A DNA stretch of 64,000 nucleotides from assembly GCF_004016505.1 (NCBI RefSeq), contig NZ_SACR01000003.1, forward strand, positions 744,001 through 808,000, read 5' to 3'. Both the position numbers and the translations under genes were made by a program. How positions within the stretch are numbered: position 1 is the stretch's first letter; each line of letters starts with the position of its first letter. Of the stretch, positions 44,119 through 54,558 are shown one piece after another. The notes under the pieces were generated by a model, which was not told where the DNA came from, searched no databases, and saw only the letters and a program-made list of their open reading frames with translations. The DNA comes from Rubrivivax rivuli. GTDB taxonomy: Bacteria; Pseudomonadota; Gammaproteobacteria; Burkholderiales; Burkholderiaceae_C.

Positions 44119-46800
44119 ATGCGTGAAGCCACCACCACGCTCGTGCGCCGCGAAGCCTACGCGGCGCCGGCGTTTTTCATCCGCACGGCCGAGTTCACGT
44201 TTGATCTCGACCCGGCCAAGACCATCGTCGCCAGCAAGCTGCAGATCGAGCGCAACGCCGAGGCCGCCCCCGGCCAGGCGCTGCGCCTGCACGGCGAAGG
44301 CCTCACGCTGCTGCGTGTGCAGGCCGACGGCCAGAGCGTCAGCTTCCGCCATGAAGGCGACGAACTCGTCATCGACAACCCGCCGGCGGCCGAGCGCTTT
44401 CTGCTCGAGATCCGCAACACCTGCGCGCCCGAGAAGAACACCGAGCTCAGCGGCCTGTACACCAGCGGCGGCGGCTTCTTCACGCAGTGCGAGGCCGAAG
44501 GCTTCCGCCGCATCACCTACTTCCTGGACCGGCCCGACGTGATGGCGGTCTACACCGTCACGCTGCGCGCCGACAAGGCCAAGTACCCGGTGCTGCTGAG
44601 CAACGGCAACCTGCTGGAAGAAGGCGCGCTCGACGGTGGCCGCCACTTTGCCAAGTGGCACGACCCCTTCCCCAAGCCCAGCTACCTGTTCGCGCTGGTG
44701 GCCGGGCAGCTGGTGTGCCGCGAGCAGCGCATCCGCACGCGCGCCGGGCGCGACCACCTGCTGCAGATCTACGTGCGGCCGGGCGATCTGGAAAAGACCG
44801 AGCACGCGATGAACTCGCTGGTGGCCAGCGTGGTGTGGGACGAAGCCCGCTTCGGCCTGGCGCTCGACCTCGACCGCTTCATGGTGGTGGCGGTGGAGGA
44901 CTACAACGGCGGCGCGATGGAGAACAAGGGCCTGAACCTGTTCAACACCAAGCTGCTGCTGGCGAATGCGGCCACGGCCACCGATGCCGATTTCGCGGCC
45001 ATCGAGAGCGTCATCGCCCACGAGTACTTCCACAACTGGACGGGCAACCGCATCACTTGCCGCGACTGGTTCCAGCTCAGCCTGAAGGAAGGCCTGACGG
45101 TCTTCCGCGACCAGGAATTCAGCATGGACATGGCCGGCGCCGCGTCAGCGCGTGCCGTGCAGCGCATCCAGGACGTGCTGCGCCTGCGTGCGATGCAGTT
45201 CCCGGAAGACGCTGGCCCCATGGCGCACCCGGTGCGGCCTGACGGCTACCTCGAGATCAACAACTTCTACACCGCCACGGTGTACGAGAAGGGGGCCGAG
45301 GTCGTGCGCATGATGCACACGCTGGTGGGCCGCGAAGGCTTCCGCCGCGGCATGGACCTCTACTTCCAGCGCCACGACGGCCAGGCCGTGACCTGCGACG
45401 ATTTCGCGCAGGCCATCGCCGACGCCAACCCCGGCAGCGAACTCGCCAGCCGGCTGGACGTGTTCAAGCGCTGGTACGCCCAGGCCGGCACGCCGCGCTT
45501 GAGCGCACAAGGCGAGTACAGCGCCGAAGAACGCCGCTACACCCTCACGCTCAGCCAGCACAGCGAGCCTTCGCCGGGCCAGCCGAGCAAGCAGCCCTAT
45601 GTCATCCCCGTGGTGACGGGCCTGCTGGCCGCCGACGGCCGCGCGCTGTGCGAAGAGCGCACGCTGGTGCTGGACACCGCGCAGCAGAGCTTCGTCTTCG
45701 AGAACATCGACGCCCAGCCCGTGCCTTCGCTGCTGCGCGGTTTCAGCGCCCCGGTGCGGCTGGACGATGGCCTGTCGGACGTCGAACGCGTGATCCTGCT
45801 GGCCCACGACGGCGACGCCTTCAACCGCTGGGAAGCCGGCCAGCGCCTGATGCTGGCCCGCCTGCTGCGCGCCGTGCACAGCGGAGAGCCGCCGGTGCTG
45901 GACGCCGCCCTGGCGCGCGCCCTGCGCAGCGTGCTGCGCGACCCGGCGCTGGACCCGGCCTTCAAGGCCCTGGCGCTGGAAGCCCCGAGCGAGAGCTACA
46001 TCGCCGAACAGCTGACCGGCGCCGACCCGCAGCGCATCCATGCCGTGCGCGAGCAGTGGCGCGCGCTGATGGCCGAGCAGCTGGCCGAAGACTGGGCCTG
46101 GGCTTTCGAGACCCACCAGGTGAAAGACGGCTACAGCCCCGTGGCCGAGCAGGCCGGCCCGCGTGCGCTGGCCAACCTGGCGCTGGGCATGCTGGTGCTG
46201 CAAGCCGTGCGCAGCGGCGACACCGTGTGGCCGGGCCGCGCCTACCAGCGCTTCAAGGACGCCGGCAACATGACCGAACGCCTGGGCGCCTTGAGCGCGC
46301 TGGTGAACGCGCACGCGCCGCTGGCAGACCAGGCGCTGGCGCGTTTCCACGCCATGGCCGCGGGTGATGCCCTGGTGCTGGACAAGTGGTTCGCGCTGCA
46401 GGCCAGTGCCAGCGAGGCCGTGCCCGGCGTGCACCCCGACAGCGCCCAGCCCGGCGCGGTGTTCGCCCGCGCCAAGGCGCTGCTCAAGCACCCTGACTTT
46501 TCGCTGAAGAACCCCAACCGAACGCGCAGCCTGCTCACGATGCTTTGCACGATGAACCCGGCCGCCTTCCACCGCATGGATGCCGCCGGCTACGTGCTGT
46601 GGGCCGACAAGCTGCTGGAGCTGGACGCTTTGAACCCGCACGTGGCCGGCCGCCTGGCCCGCGCCATGGACCGCTGGGCCGCGCTGGCCGAGCCCTACCG
46701 CAGCGCCGCGCGCGAGGCCGTCAGCCGCGTGGCCGCCAAGGCCGACCTGAGCAACGACGTGCGCGAGATCGTCACACGCGCGCTGGAAGGACAAGCATGA
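44119..46800 (+). CDS. pepN: Aminopeptidase N
   Basis: An 893-residue M1-family zinc aminopeptidase. GAMENKGLN at 265-273 is the exopeptidase motif, and H301-E302-xxx-H305 ([10 protein letters not shown]) with E324 (SLKEG) bind zinc. Domain order is N-terminal beta domain, catalytic thermolysin-like domain, and the C-terminal helical superhelix. The length matches E. coli PepN (870). ATGA overlap with fbp couples the two, although they act in unrelated pathways. Confidence 0.95.
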   Translation: MREATTTLVRREAYAAPAFFIRTAEFTFDLDPAKTIVASKLQIERNAEAAPGQALRLHGEGLTLLRVQADGQSVSFRHEGDELVIDNPPAAERFLLEIRNTCAPEKNTELSGLYTSGGGFFTQCEAEGFRRITYFLDRPDVMAVYTVTLRADKAKYPVLLSNGNLLEEGALDGGRHFAKWHDPFPKPSYLFALVAGQLVCREQRIRTRAGRDHLLQIYVRPGDLEKTEHAMNSLVASVVWDEARFGLALDLDRFMVVAVEDYNGGAMENKGLNLFNTKLLLANAATATDADFAAIESVIAHEYFHNWTGNRITCRDWFQLSLKEGLTVFRDQEFSMDMAGAASARAVQRIQDVLRLRAMQFPEDAGPMAHPVRPDGYLEINNFYTATVYEKGAEVVRMMHTLVGREGFRRGMDLYFQRHDGQAVTCDDFAQAIADANPGSELASRLDVFKRWYAQAGTPRLSAQGEYSAEERRYTLTLSQHSEPSPGQPSKQPYVIPVVTGLLAADGRALCEERTLVLDTAQQSFVFENIDAQPVPSLLRGFSAPVRLDDGLSDVERVILLAHDGDAFNRWEAGQRLMLARLLRAVHSGEPPVLDAALARALRSVLRDPALDPAFKALALEAPSESYIAEQLTGADPQRIHAVREQWRALMAEQLAEDWAWAFETHQVKDGYSPVAEQAGPRALANLALGMLVLQAVRSGDTVWPGRAYQRFKDAGNMTERLGALSALVNAHAPLADQALARFHAMAAGDALVLDKWFALQASASEAVPGVHPDSAQPGAVFARAKALLKHPDFSLKNPNRTRSLLTMLCTMNPAAFHRMDAAGYVLWADKLLELDALNPHVAGRLARAMDRWAALAEPYRSAAREAVSRVAAKADLSNDVREIVTRALEGQA

Positions 46801-47813
46801 AACGCATCAGCCTCACGCAGTACCTGGTCGAGCAGCAGCGCGAGCACGGGCACATCCCCGGTCAGCTGCGCCTGCTGATCGAGGTGGTGGCCCGCGCCTG
46901 CAAGCGCATCGCCATCGCGGTGAACAAGGGCGCCTTGGGCGAGGTGCTGGGCAGCGCCGGCAGCGAGAACGTGCAGGGCGAGGTGCAGAAGAAGCTCGAC
47001 ATCATCAGCAACGAGGTGCTGATCGAGACCAACGAGTGGGGCGGCCACTTGGCGGCCATGGCCAGCGAGGAGATGGACTCCATCCACGTCGTGCCCAACC
47101 GCTACCCGCAGGGCGAGTACCTGCTGCTGTTCGACCCGCTGGACGGCAGCAGCAACATCGACGTCAACGTCTCCATCGGCACCATCTTCAGCGTGCTGCG
47201 CAAGGTGGGCCACACGCGCGGCGTGAGCGAGGAAGACTTCCACCAGCCCGGCAAGCACCAGGCCGCCGCCGGCTACTGCGTCTACGGCCCGCAGACCATG
47301 CTGGTGCTGACCGTGGGCGACGGCGTGGCCATGTTCACGCTCGACCGCGAGACCGGCAGCTGGGTGCTCACGCAGGACGGCGTGCAGATCCCGGAAGACA
47401 CCAAGGAGTTCGCCATCAACATGTCGAACATGCGCCACTGGGCGCCGCCGGTGAAGCAGTACATCGACGAATGCCTGCAGGGGCGTGATGGCCCGCGCGG
47501 CAAGGACTTCAACATGCGCTGGGTGGCCAGCATGGTGGCCGACGTGCACCGCATCCTCACGCGCGGCGGCATCTTCATGTACCCCTGGGACCAGCGCGAG
47601 CCCGACAAGCCCGGCAAGCTGCGCCTGATGTACGAGGCCAACCCCATGGCCTTCATCGTCGAGCAGGCCGGCGGCATGGCCACCAACGGCCGCGAACGCA
47701 TCCTCGACATCCAGCCCGAGAAGCTGCACCAGCGTGTGAGCGTGGTGCTGGGTTCGAAGAACGAGGTCAAGCGCGTGACCGACCTGCACCTGGCGGCCGG
47801 CCCGGCCGCCTGA
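46797..47813 (+). CDS. fbp: Fructose-1,6-bisphosphatase, class I
   Basis: A 338-residue enzyme for gluconeogenesis hydrolysing fructose 1,6-bisphosphate. [20 protein letters not shown] is the metal and phosphate binding core; the [20 protein letters not shown] block and [18 protein letters not shown] are family-specific. The ATG at 46797 overlaps the pepN stop (ATGA). The frame is open further upstream inside pepN, but this start matches the family. Confidence 0.95.
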   Translation: MKRISLTQYLVEQQREHGHIPGQLRLLIEVVARACKRIAIAVNKGALGEVLGSAGSENVQGEVQKKLDIISNEVLIETNEWGGHLAAMASEEMDSIHVVPNRYPQGEYLLLFDPLDGSSNIDVNVSIGTIFSVLRKVGHTRGVSEEDFHQPGKHQAAAGYCVYGPQTMLVLTVGDGVAMFTLDRETGSWVLTQDGVQIPEDTKEFAINMSNMRHWAPPVKQYIDECLQGRDGPRGKDFNMRWVASMVADVHRILTRGGIFMYPWDQREPDKPGKLRLMYEANPMAFIVEQAGGMATNGRERILDIQPEKLHQRVSVVLGSKNEVKRVTDLHLAAGPAA

Positions 47814-47828
47814 ACACGGGCTGCCGCC

Positions 47829-47834
47829 TACAAT
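47829..47834 (+). promoter_or_regulatory. Possible -10 box (TACAAT) in front of the polyene cluster
   Basis: GCCTACAATTT lies 51 bases before the GTG of the acyl carrier protein gene, the first gene of the cluster, and repeats the 11-mer found at 22382. No -35 box is convincing. If used, it would start the long operon to about 59487. Confidence 0.35.
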
Positions 47835-47885
47835 TTGTGGTTTTGCCGCCGTGGCCGCGTGCCACGGCCTGCCGAGGTACCTTTC

Positions 47886-48200
47886 GTGTCTGAGCCGACT
47901 CCTGCCGTTGTGAACGCTGCCGCCCCCGCCATCGTGTCGGACCTGCCCACGCTCGAGCGCGAGCTGGCCGAACTGTTCGTGCAGGCGCTGAACCTCGAAA
48001 CGCCGGCCGCCGAGATCGACCCCGCCGCTTCGCTTTTCGGCGACGGCCTGGGCCTGGATTCGATCGACATCCTGGAAGTGGCGCTGGAGGTCTCGCACCG
48101 ATACGGCTTCCAGCTGCGCTCTGACGACGAGAACAACCACCAGATCTTCCGCTCGCTGCGCAGCCTGGCGGCCCACGTGGCCCAGCACCGCACCAAGTAA
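47886..48200 (+). CDS. Acyl carrier protein of the aryl polyene-type cluster
   Basis: A 104-residue ACP. GDGLGLDSIDILEV places the phosphopantetheine serine at S59, and the flanking helices (LERELAELFVQALNL and RSLRSLAAHVAQ) are normal. The N-terminal 20 residues are Ala/Pro-rich. By family, it should carry the growing polyene chain and be primed by the fused ligase (48854). GAGG ahead of the GTG at 47886 supports the start. It heads an operon whose next gene lies 7 bases away. Confidence 0.9.
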   Translation: MSEPTPAVVNAAAPAIVSDLPTLERELAELFVQALNLETPAAEIDPAASLFGDGLGLDSIDILEVALEVSHRYGFQLRSDDENNHQIFRSLRSLAAHVAQHRTK

Positions 48201-48207
48201 GCACCCC

Positions 48208-48828
48208 ATGTCTCGGTGGCGCGTGCTGGCCGTGGCCGCCGGCTTCATTGCCTACGCGCTGCTCTCCTGGGCCCTGATGGCCTGGTGGCCCGCCAGCCCG
48301 TGGGCGGTGGCCGCGCTCTTCGGGCCGCTGCTGGTGCCCTTGCTGGTGGCCGGTGTGGTCAAGAAACACGGGCCTTCTCTTCTGGGCGCGCTGGCCCTGG
48401 TGGCGCTGCTGGCCGCGGTGCTGTGGCGCGGCGGGGCCGACGTGAACCGGCTCTACGTGCTGCAGCACGCCGGCATCCACGCGCTGCTGGGCTGGGGTTT
48501 CGCCGTCACGCTGCGCCCCGGCGCCACGCCGCTGATCACGATGATGGCCGAACGCATCCACCGCGAATTCACGCCCGCCATGCGCGCCTACACACGCTGG
48601 CTCACGGGGCTGTGGGTGGTGTACTTCGTGGCGATGATCGGCGTGTCCTTCACGCTCTACCTGCTGGCGCCGTGGACCTGGTGGTCGTTCTATTGCAGCG
48701 TGCTCACGCCGCTGGCCGCGGGCGTGTTCATGGTGGTGGAGCACGTGCTGCGCTACCAGCGCCACCCCGAGTTCGAGCGTGTCAGCCTGGCCCAGGTGGT
48801 GCAGGCCTGGCGCGCCACCGGGCGCTGA
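48208..48828 (+). CDS. COG4648-like membrane protein
   Basis: A 206-residue integral membrane protein with about five to six helices (9-30, 33-50, 52-70, 80-95, 132-150, 155-175). ARPGATPLITMMAERIHREF-like (RPGATPLITMMAERIHREF) in the loop and LLAPWTWWSFYCSVLTPLAA are blocks I associate with membrane proteins next to acyl carrier proteins in aryl polyene clusters. The molecular function is unknown. It is closely spaced with neighbours (7 and 25 bases). Confidence 0.78.
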   Translation: MSRWRVLAVAAGFIAYALLSWALMAWWPASPWAVAALFGPLLVPLLVAGVVKKHGPSLLGALALVALLAAVLWRGGADVNRLYVLQHAGIHALLGWGFAVTLRPGATPLITMMAERIHREFTPAMRAYTRWLTGLWVVYFVAMIGVSFTLYLLAPWTWWSFYCSVLTPLAAGVFMVVEHVLRYQRHPEFERVSLAQVVQAWRATGR

Positions 48829-48853
48829 ACGCGGCGCCCTTGTTGTTGTGACG

Positions 48854-50548
48854 ATGACCGAGATCTCCGCCCCCACCGCCCTGCCCCTGCTGGCCGCGCG
48901 CGACCTCGCCGCACCGCTGGCCTGGCGCCGTGGCGTGCCCGTCAGTGCGGCGGCTTTCCTGGGCCAGGCGCAGGCGCTGGCGCAAACGCTGCCGGCGGCC
49001 GGGCGCCCCATCAACCTGTGCCAGGACCGCTACCGCTTTGGGCTGGGCCTGGCCGCGGCGCTGCTGCGCGGCCACACCAGCCTGATGCCGCCCAACGCGC
49101 TGCCCGAAACGCTGCGCGCGCTGCAGGCCGATGGCGACCCGGCCCCGGCCTACGCGATGGTGGACGACGCGGCGCTCGATGTCGGCGGCCTTCAGCGCGT
49201 GTTCATCGAGCCCCGGGAAGACGCCGCGCCCGCCACCGACGTGCCGCTGATCCCGGCGGCGCTCGAAGCCGTGCGCCTGCTCACCAGCGGCAGCACGGGC
49301 GCGCCGCAACCGCACGGCAAACGCTGGGGCGCGCTGGTGCTGAACATCGGCGCCGAAGCCGAGCGCCTGGCCGCGCTGTGCGGCCGGCCCACGCTGGCCG
49401 GCCTGACGCTGCTGGGCACGGTGCCGGCGCAGCACAGCTACGGGTTTGAATCCACCGTGCTGCTGGCCCTGCTGGGCGGCGCGTGTTTCGACGCCGGCCG
49501 GCCTTTCTACCCGGCCGACATCGCCGCGGCTCTGGGCACCGTGCCGGCGCCGCGCGCGCTGGTGACCACGCCCTTCCACCTGAAGACGCTGTTGCTGGCC
49601 GGCGTCGCGCTGCCGCCGGTGGACCTGCTGCTCTCGGCCACCGCGCCGCTCTCGCCGCAACTGGCCCAGCAGGCCGAGGTGGCCACGGGCGGCACGCTGG
49701 TGGAGATCTACGGCTGCACCGAAGCCGGCCAGGTGGCCACGCGCCGCACCACGGCGGGCGAGACCTGGCACACGCTGGGCGCCTTGCGCGTGTGGCGCGA
49801 GGCACAGGCCGATGCCGCGGGCGGCGAATCTTTCCTCGTGCAAGGCGGCCATGTCATCGAGCCCACGCCGCTGGCCGATGTGCTGGAGATCGAGAGCCCC
49901 ACGCACTTCCGCCTGCTCGGCCGTGCCAACGACCTCATCCACGTCGCCGGCAAGCGCAGCTCACTCGCGCACCTGAACTTCCACCTGAACCGCATCGCCG
50001 GCGTGGACGACGGCGCGTTCTGGATGCCCGAAGAACGGGCCGACGGCATCGCGCGACCGGTGGCCTTCGTCGTGGCGCCCACGCTGACGGCGCGGCAAGT
50101 CATCGAAGCGCTGCGTGAACACCTCGAGCCCGCCTTCGTGCCGCGCCGCGTGCTGCACGTGCCCGCACTGCCGCGCGAGGCCACGGGCAAGCTCACGGCG
50201 GCCGTGCTGGCGCGTTTTGCGCAAGACGCGCTGGCCGCGGGCGGGCGCTACTTTGTGGGCGCCGACCACCCGGCCTTCCCGGGCCACTTCCCGGGCCAGC
50301 CGGTGCTGCCTGGCGTGGCGGTGCTGGCCTTCGTGATGCGCGCGCTGGACGAACAGCCCGAACTGCGCCAGCGCCTGGGTGCGGTGCCGCAGATCAACAA
50401 CGTGAAGTTCCTGAGCCCGGTGCTGCCCGAGACGGCGCTGCAGGTGCTGCTGCAGCCGCAGGGCAGCGGCGTGGGCTTCGAGGTGCGGCGCGAAGACGGC
50501 GCCTCGGTGGTGGCCAAGGGCCTGCTGACGGCAGGCACCCCCGCATGA
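48854..50548 (+). CDS. Fused acyl-AMP ligase and FabZ-like dehydratase
   Basis: A 564-residue two-domain protein. Residues about 1-440 are an adenylating enzyme: LLTSGSTGAPQPHGK at 142-156 (A3), EIYGCTEAGQVATRR (A5), LLGRANDLIHVAGKRSSLAH (A8) and REATGKLT with the A10 lysine. Residues 466-564 form a hotdog dehydratase domain with HPAFPGHFPGQPVLPG (H478). In aryl polyene clusters the acyl/aryl-ACP synthetase (ApeH type) and one dehydratase (ApeI type) are separate genes; here they are one polypeptide. It likely loads the starter on the ACP and dehydrates 3-hydroxyacyl intermediates. The two activities are inferred from motifs. Confidence 0.82.
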   Translation: MTEISAPTALPLLAARDLAAPLAWRRGVPVSAAAFLGQAQALAQTLPAAGRPINLCQDRYRFGLGLAAALLRGHTSLMPPNALPETLRALQADGDPAPAYAMVDDAALDVGGLQRVFIEPREDAAPATDVPLIPAALEAVRLLTSGSTGAPQPHGKRWGALVLNIGAEAERLAALCGRPTLAGLTLLGTVPAQHSYGFESTVLLALLGGACFDAGRPFYPADIAAALGTVPAPRALVTTPFHLKTLLLAGVALPPVDLLLSATAPLSPQLAQQAEVATGGTLVEIYGCTEAGQVATRRTTAGETWHTLGALRVWREAQADAAGGESFLVQGGHVIEPTPLADVLEIESPTHFRLLGRANDLIHVAGKRSSLAHLNFHLNRIAGVDDGAFWMPEERADGIARPVAFVVAPTLTARQVIEALREHLEPAFVPRRVLHVPALPREATGKLTAAVLARFAQDALAAGGRYFVGADHPAFPGHFPGQPVLPGVAVLAFVMRALDEQPELRQRLGAVPQINNVKFLSPVLPETALQVLLQPQGSGVGFEVRREDGASVVAKGLLTAGTPA

Positions 50549-51498
50549 CCGCGCCGGCCCGGGAACAGGACACGCGCCACCTGCGCGACTGGAGCGCCAC
50601 GCCCGAGCGCAGCAACCTGCTCGCCATCCGCACCATCGCATGGATCGCCACGCACCTGGGCCGGCCGGTGGCGCGGCTGGTGCTGCACCCCATCGCGCTG
50701 TACTACCTGCTGTTTGCGCCCGTGGCGCGGCGCGCTTCGCGCCGCTACCTCACGCGGGCCCTGGGCCGCCCGGCCGGCTGGGCCGACCTCTACCGCCACA
50801 TCCACGCCTTCGCGTCGGTGGCGCTGGACCGCATCTGGTTCGCCGCCGGCCGCATGGACTTGTTCGACATGCCCATCAGCGGCGGCGCCGTGATGGAGCA
50901 GGCGCTGGCCGAGGGCCGCGGCGTCTACCTGCTGGGCGCGCACCTCGGCAGCTTCGAGGCGCTGCACGCCGTGGGTTTGAGCCACCCCGGCCTGCCGGTG
51001 GCGATGGTGATGTACCCGCAGAACGCGCGCATGATCCACACGGTGCTGCAGGCCCTGGCGCCCGATTTCGACGTCAGCATCATCCCCATCGGCCAGCGCG
51101 GCTCGGCGCTGGCCATCCGCGATTTCCTCGACAAGGGCGGCCTCACCGGCCTGATGGGCGACCGCTACATCCCCAGCGAAGGCGTGCAGGAGAACAGCAT
51201 CGCGCTGCGCTTCCTTGGCCAGGAGACGCGTTTCACCGACGGCCCCGTGCGCTTGGCGATGATGCTCAAGCGCCGCGTGATCTTCATGGTGGGCCTGTAC
51301 CGCGGCGGCCGACGCTACGAGGTGCGCTTCGAAGAACTGGCCGATTTCCGCACGCCGCCGGCCGAGCCCGCCGCGCGTGAGGCGCTGGTGCAGGCCACCG
51401 TGGCGGCCTACGTGCAGCGCCTGGAAGCCTTGTGCCGCGAGGCGCCCTACAACTGGTTCAACTTCTATGACTACTGGCATGAAGACGAAGCCGGCTGA
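50545..51498 (+). CDS. LpxL/HtrB-family acyltransferase
   Basis: A 317-residue membrane-associated acyltransferase. The N-terminal helix (about 45-63, RLVLHPIALYYLLFAPVARR) is followed by the H-x4-E motif HLGSFE (H133, E138) and the GLMGDRYIP block. In aryl polyene clusters such enzymes probably transfer the finished acyl chain to a lipid acceptor. Starts by ATGA overlap with the ligase and overlaps the LolA-like gene by 20 bases. Confidence 0.85.
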   Translation: MTAPAREQDTRHLRDWSATPERSNLLAIRTIAWIATHLGRPVARLVLHPIALYYLLFAPVARRASRRYLTRALGRPAGWADLYRHIHAFASVALDRIWFAAGRMDLFDMPISGGAVMEQALAEGRGVYLLGAHLGSFEALHAVGLSHPGLPVAMVMYPQNARMIHTVLQALAPDFDVSIIPIGQRGSALAIRDFLDKGGLTGLMGDRYIPSEGVQENSIALRFLGQETRFTDGPVRLAMMLKRRVIFMVGLYRGGRRYEVRFEELADFRTPPAEPAAREALVQATVAAYVQRLEALCREAPYNWFNFYDYWHEDEAG

Positions 51499-52123
51499 CC
51501 CGGGCCGTCGTGCAGGCCTGCAGGCGGCTGCGGCAGCCCTGGGCTTGCTCGCCATCGCTCCGGCTGCGCTGCACGCCCAGCCCAAGCCCTTCGACCTGGC
51601 CGCGTTGATGGCCCTGCTGGCCCAGCGCAAGGGCGGCGAGGCGCGTTTCACGGAAGAGCGCACCGTCAGCACGCTGGACAACCCGCTGCGCGCCAGCGGG
51701 CGCCTGAGCTTCCAGGCGCCCGACCGTTTCGCGCGCTACACCGAAGAGCCGACCACCGAGAGCATGGAGGTGCAGGGCAACCAGGTGCTGCTCAAGCGCG
51801 GCAGCCGCACGCGGCAGATGGCGCTGGACGCCGTGCCCGAACTGGCAGCGCTGGCCGATGCGATGCGCGGCACGCTGAATGGGGACGCCGCCGCGCTGCA
51901 ACGCCACTTCAAGGCCCAGGTCAGCGGCAACGCCGCGCGCTGGGTCTTGCTGCTCACGCCGCTGGACCTGCGCCTGGCGCGCAGCGTGCAGCAGTTGGAG
52001 ATCGCCGGCCTGGGGCCCGACGTGCGCAGCATCGACCTGCGCCTGGTGGGCGGCGACCGTTCGCTGATGCTGGTGGAGCCGCTGGCGGCCGCTGCTGCAC
52101 CGGCCGCACCGGCCAAGAAGTGA
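51479..52123 (+). CDS. LolA-like periplasmic carrier
   Basis: A 214-residue exported protein. Signal peptide 1-33 (AAALGLLAIAPAALHA, cut before QPKPFD), then a LolA/outer-membrane lipoprotein-sorting fold: RKGGEARFTEERTVSTLDNP, LRASGRLSFQAPDRFARYTE, and strands VQGNQVLLKR and WVLLLTPLD. It probably chaperones a lipid-like product across the periplasm with the MMPL exporter, whose gene it overlaps by GTGA. Confidence 0.85.
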   Translation: MKTKPADPGRRAGLQAAAAALGLLAIAPAALHAQPKPFDLAALMALLAQRKGGEARFTEERTVSTLDNPLRASGRLSFQAPDRFARYTEEPTTESMEVQGNQVLLKRGSRTRQMALDAVPELAALADAMRGTLNGDAAALQRHFKAQVSGNAARWVLLLTPLDLRLARSVQQLEIAGLGPDVRSIDLRLVGGDRSLMLVEPLAAAAAPAAPAKK

Positions 52124-54543
52124 ACACGCCGACCGGCCTGCAGCCCCTGGGCGCGCTCAGCACGCGCCACCGCGCGGCCGTGCTCGCGCTGTGGCTGGCC
52201 GCGCTGCTGCTGGCGGCCTGGCAGATAACGCGCACGCCTTTCACGGCCGACCTGAGCGCCTTCCTGCCGGCCACGGCCGACGCGCAGCAGCAGGTGCTGA
52301 TCGACCAGATCCGCAGCGGCGCACCAGCACGCACGCTCTTCATCGGCATCGAGGGCGGCGACACCGCGCAGCGCGTGGCCGCCTCGAAGCAGCTGGCCGC
52401 CAAGCTGCGCGAAGGTGGCCGCTTCGACCAGGTCAGCAACGGCGAGAACGACGCCTGGGCCGGCGTGGGCCGCTGGATGGTGGAGCGCCGCTACCTGCTC
52501 AGCCCGGCCGTCACGCCCGAGCGCTTCACGCCCGCGGGGCTGCGCGAGGGCATCGACGAAACCCTGTCGCTGCTCGGCACCCCCGCCGGCACCGCGCTGA
52601 AGCCGCTGCTCGACCAAGACCCCACCGGCGAGGTGCAGCGCATCGCCGAAAGCATGATCCCGGTGAAATCACCGCGCACCGAAGACGGTGTCTGGGTCTC
52701 GCGCGAACTGAACGGCACGCCACCGCGCGCGCTGCTGCTGGCCGGCATCCGCGGCGATGGCGCCGACCTCGACGGCCAGCAGGCCGCCATCACCAGCGTG
52801 CGCGAAGGTTTTGCGGCCGTGCAGGCCGCGCTGAACGCGCCGCAACTGAAGCTGCTGGTCAGCGGCGCGCCGGTGTTTTCGGTCGACAGCCGCGCGCAGA
52901 TCCAGGGCGAGGTGGAGTGGCTCGCGCTCACTGGCACGCTGGTGATGAGCGCGCTGCTGCTCGTGGCCTTCGCTTCGCCGCTGGCCTTGGCCGTGGCCCT
53001 GCTGCCGGTGGCCACCGGCATCGTCGCGGGCATCGTGGTGGTGAGCCTCGTCTTCGGCAACGTGCACGGCGTGACGCTGGGTTTCGGCTCCACGCTGATT
53101 GGCGAGGCGGTGGACTACGCCATCTACTACCTCATCCAGGCGCGTGGCCAGGGTGGCACGGGCTGGCGGCAATGGCTGCGCGGCAACTGGCCCACGGTGC
53201 GGCTGGGGCTGTTGACGTCGCTGTGCGGCTTTGCGGCGCTGCTGTTCTCGGGCTTCCCGGGGCTGCAGCAGCTGGGCGTGTTCTCGCTGGCCGGGCTGGT
53301 GGGCGCGGTGCTCACCACGCGCTTCGTGCTGCCGGTGCTGCGGCCCGACGGCACCCACGGCCAGGGCCTGCGCCGGCCGCTGGCCGTGGCCTCGCGCGCC
53401 GCGATGGGCTGGCTGCCGCGCACGCGCTGGCTGTGGTTGGCCCTCGGCCTGGCCTCGCTGGTGCTGGTGTGGCAGCGCGAAGGGCTGTGGCAGGCCGAAC
53501 TCTCGTCGCTGAGCCCGGTGTCGAAAGAAGCGCTGGCGCTCGACGCCAGCCTGCGCGCCGACATCAGCACTGGCGGCGAAGGCGGCGCCTTCGTCGTGGT
53601 GCAGGGCCCCGACGCCGAGACCACGCTGCAGCGCGCCGAGGCCGCCGCCGCGCGGCTGGAGGCGCTGGTGAACACGCAGGCCATCGCCGGCTTCGACAGC
53701 GTCACGCGTTTCCTGCCCAGCCTGCAGACGCAGCGCCAGCGCCAGGCCGCGCTGCCCGAGCCGGCCGCGCTGCAGGCCGCACTGGCCGAAGCCACGGCCG
53801 GCGGCCCGCTGCGCGCCGAGCGGCTGGCGCCTTTCGTGCAGGCCGTGGCGCAGGCCAAGACCTTGCCGCTGGCCACGCCCGAGATGGCGCGCAACAGCGC
53901 CCTGGCCCCGCTGCTGGACGTGCTGACGCTGCAGCACCCCGACGGCCGCTGGACCGTGCTGCTGCCGCTGCAGCCGGTGGGCGAAACGGTGCCGCTGGCG
54001 CAGATCCAGGCGGCGCTGCAGGGCCTGCCGCAGACCCAGGTGCTGGACATCGGCGGCGAACTCGGCCGCATGTACACGCGCTACCTCGGCGAAGCGCGCA
54101 CGCAGGCGGCACTCGGCGGGCTGGGGGTGCTGCTGGTGATGGCCGTGGCGCTGCGCAGCGGCCGCCGCGTGCTGGCGGTGAGCCAGCCGCTGCTGCTGGC
54201 CGTGCTGCTGTGCCTGGGCGGGCTGGCGCTGCTGCAGGTGCCGGTGGGCATCCTGCACCTGGTGGGCCTGCTGCTGGTGGTGGCCGTGGGCTCGAACTAC
54301 GCGCTCTTCTTCGACATGCTGCAGCAGGGCGGCGGCGCGGCCGACGACGACACGCTGTCTTCGCTGCTGCTGGCCAACGTCACCACGGTGCTGGGCTTCG
54401 GGCTGATCGCCGTCTCCGACATCAAGGCCTTGTCGGCCATCGGCCAGGTGGTGGCGCCGGGCGCGCTGCTGGCCCTGGTGCTGGCGGCGGCCTTCGTGCC
54501 GCGCGGGCCTGCCCCCACTGCGCGCTCGCCAGGATCGCTGTGA
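52120..54543 (+). CDS. MMPL/RND-family exporter
   Basis: An 807-residue exporter with two similar halves, each a membrane helix, a large periplasmic loop and five to six helices (about 15-33, 260-380, 425-445, 640-790). GFGSTLIGEAVDYAIYYLIQ in the first half and VAVGSNYALFFDML in the second hold the proton-relay region. In APE clusters the MMPL exporter moves the polyene lipid out of the inner membrane. GTG start overlaps the LolA-like stop. Confidence 0.88.
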   Translation: MNTPTGLQPLGALSTRHRAAVLALWLAALLLAAWQITRTPFTADLSAFLPATADAQQQVLIDQIRSGAPARTLFIGIEGGDTAQRVAASKQLAAKLREGGRFDQVSNGENDAWAGVGRWMVERRYLLSPAVTPERFTPAGLREGIDETLSLLGTPAGTALKPLLDQDPTGEVQRIAESMIPVKSPRTEDGVWVSRELNGTPPRALLLAGIRGDGADLDGQQAAITSVREGFAAVQAALNAPQLKLLVSGAPVFSVDSRAQIQGEVEWLALTGTLVMSALLLVAFASPLALAVALLPVATGIVAGIVVVSLVFGNVHGVTLGFGSTLIGEAVDYAIYYLIQARGQGGTGWRQWLRGNWPTVRLGLLTSLCGFAALLFSGFPGLQQLGVFSLAGLVGAVLTTRFVLPVLRPDGTHGQGLRRPLAVASRAAMGWLPRTRWLWLALGLASLVLVWQREGLWQAELSSLSPVSKEALALDASLRADISTGGEGGAFVVVQGPDAETTLQRAEAAAARLEALVNTQAIAGFDSVTRFLPSLQTQRQRQAALPEPAALQAALAEATAGGPLRAERLAPFVQAVAQAKTLPLATPEMARNSALAPLLDVLTLQHPDGRWTVLLPLQPVGETVPLAQIQAALQGLPQTQVLDIGGELGRMYTRYLGEARTQAALGGLGVLLVMAVALRSGRRVLAVSQPLLLAVLLCLGGLALLQVPVGILHLVGLLLVVAVGSNYALFFDMLQQGGGAADDDTLSSLLLANVTTVLGFGLIAVSDIKALSAIGQVVAPGALLALVLAAAFVPRGPAPTARSPGSL

Positions 54544-54558
54544 CAGAATTTTTGCACC

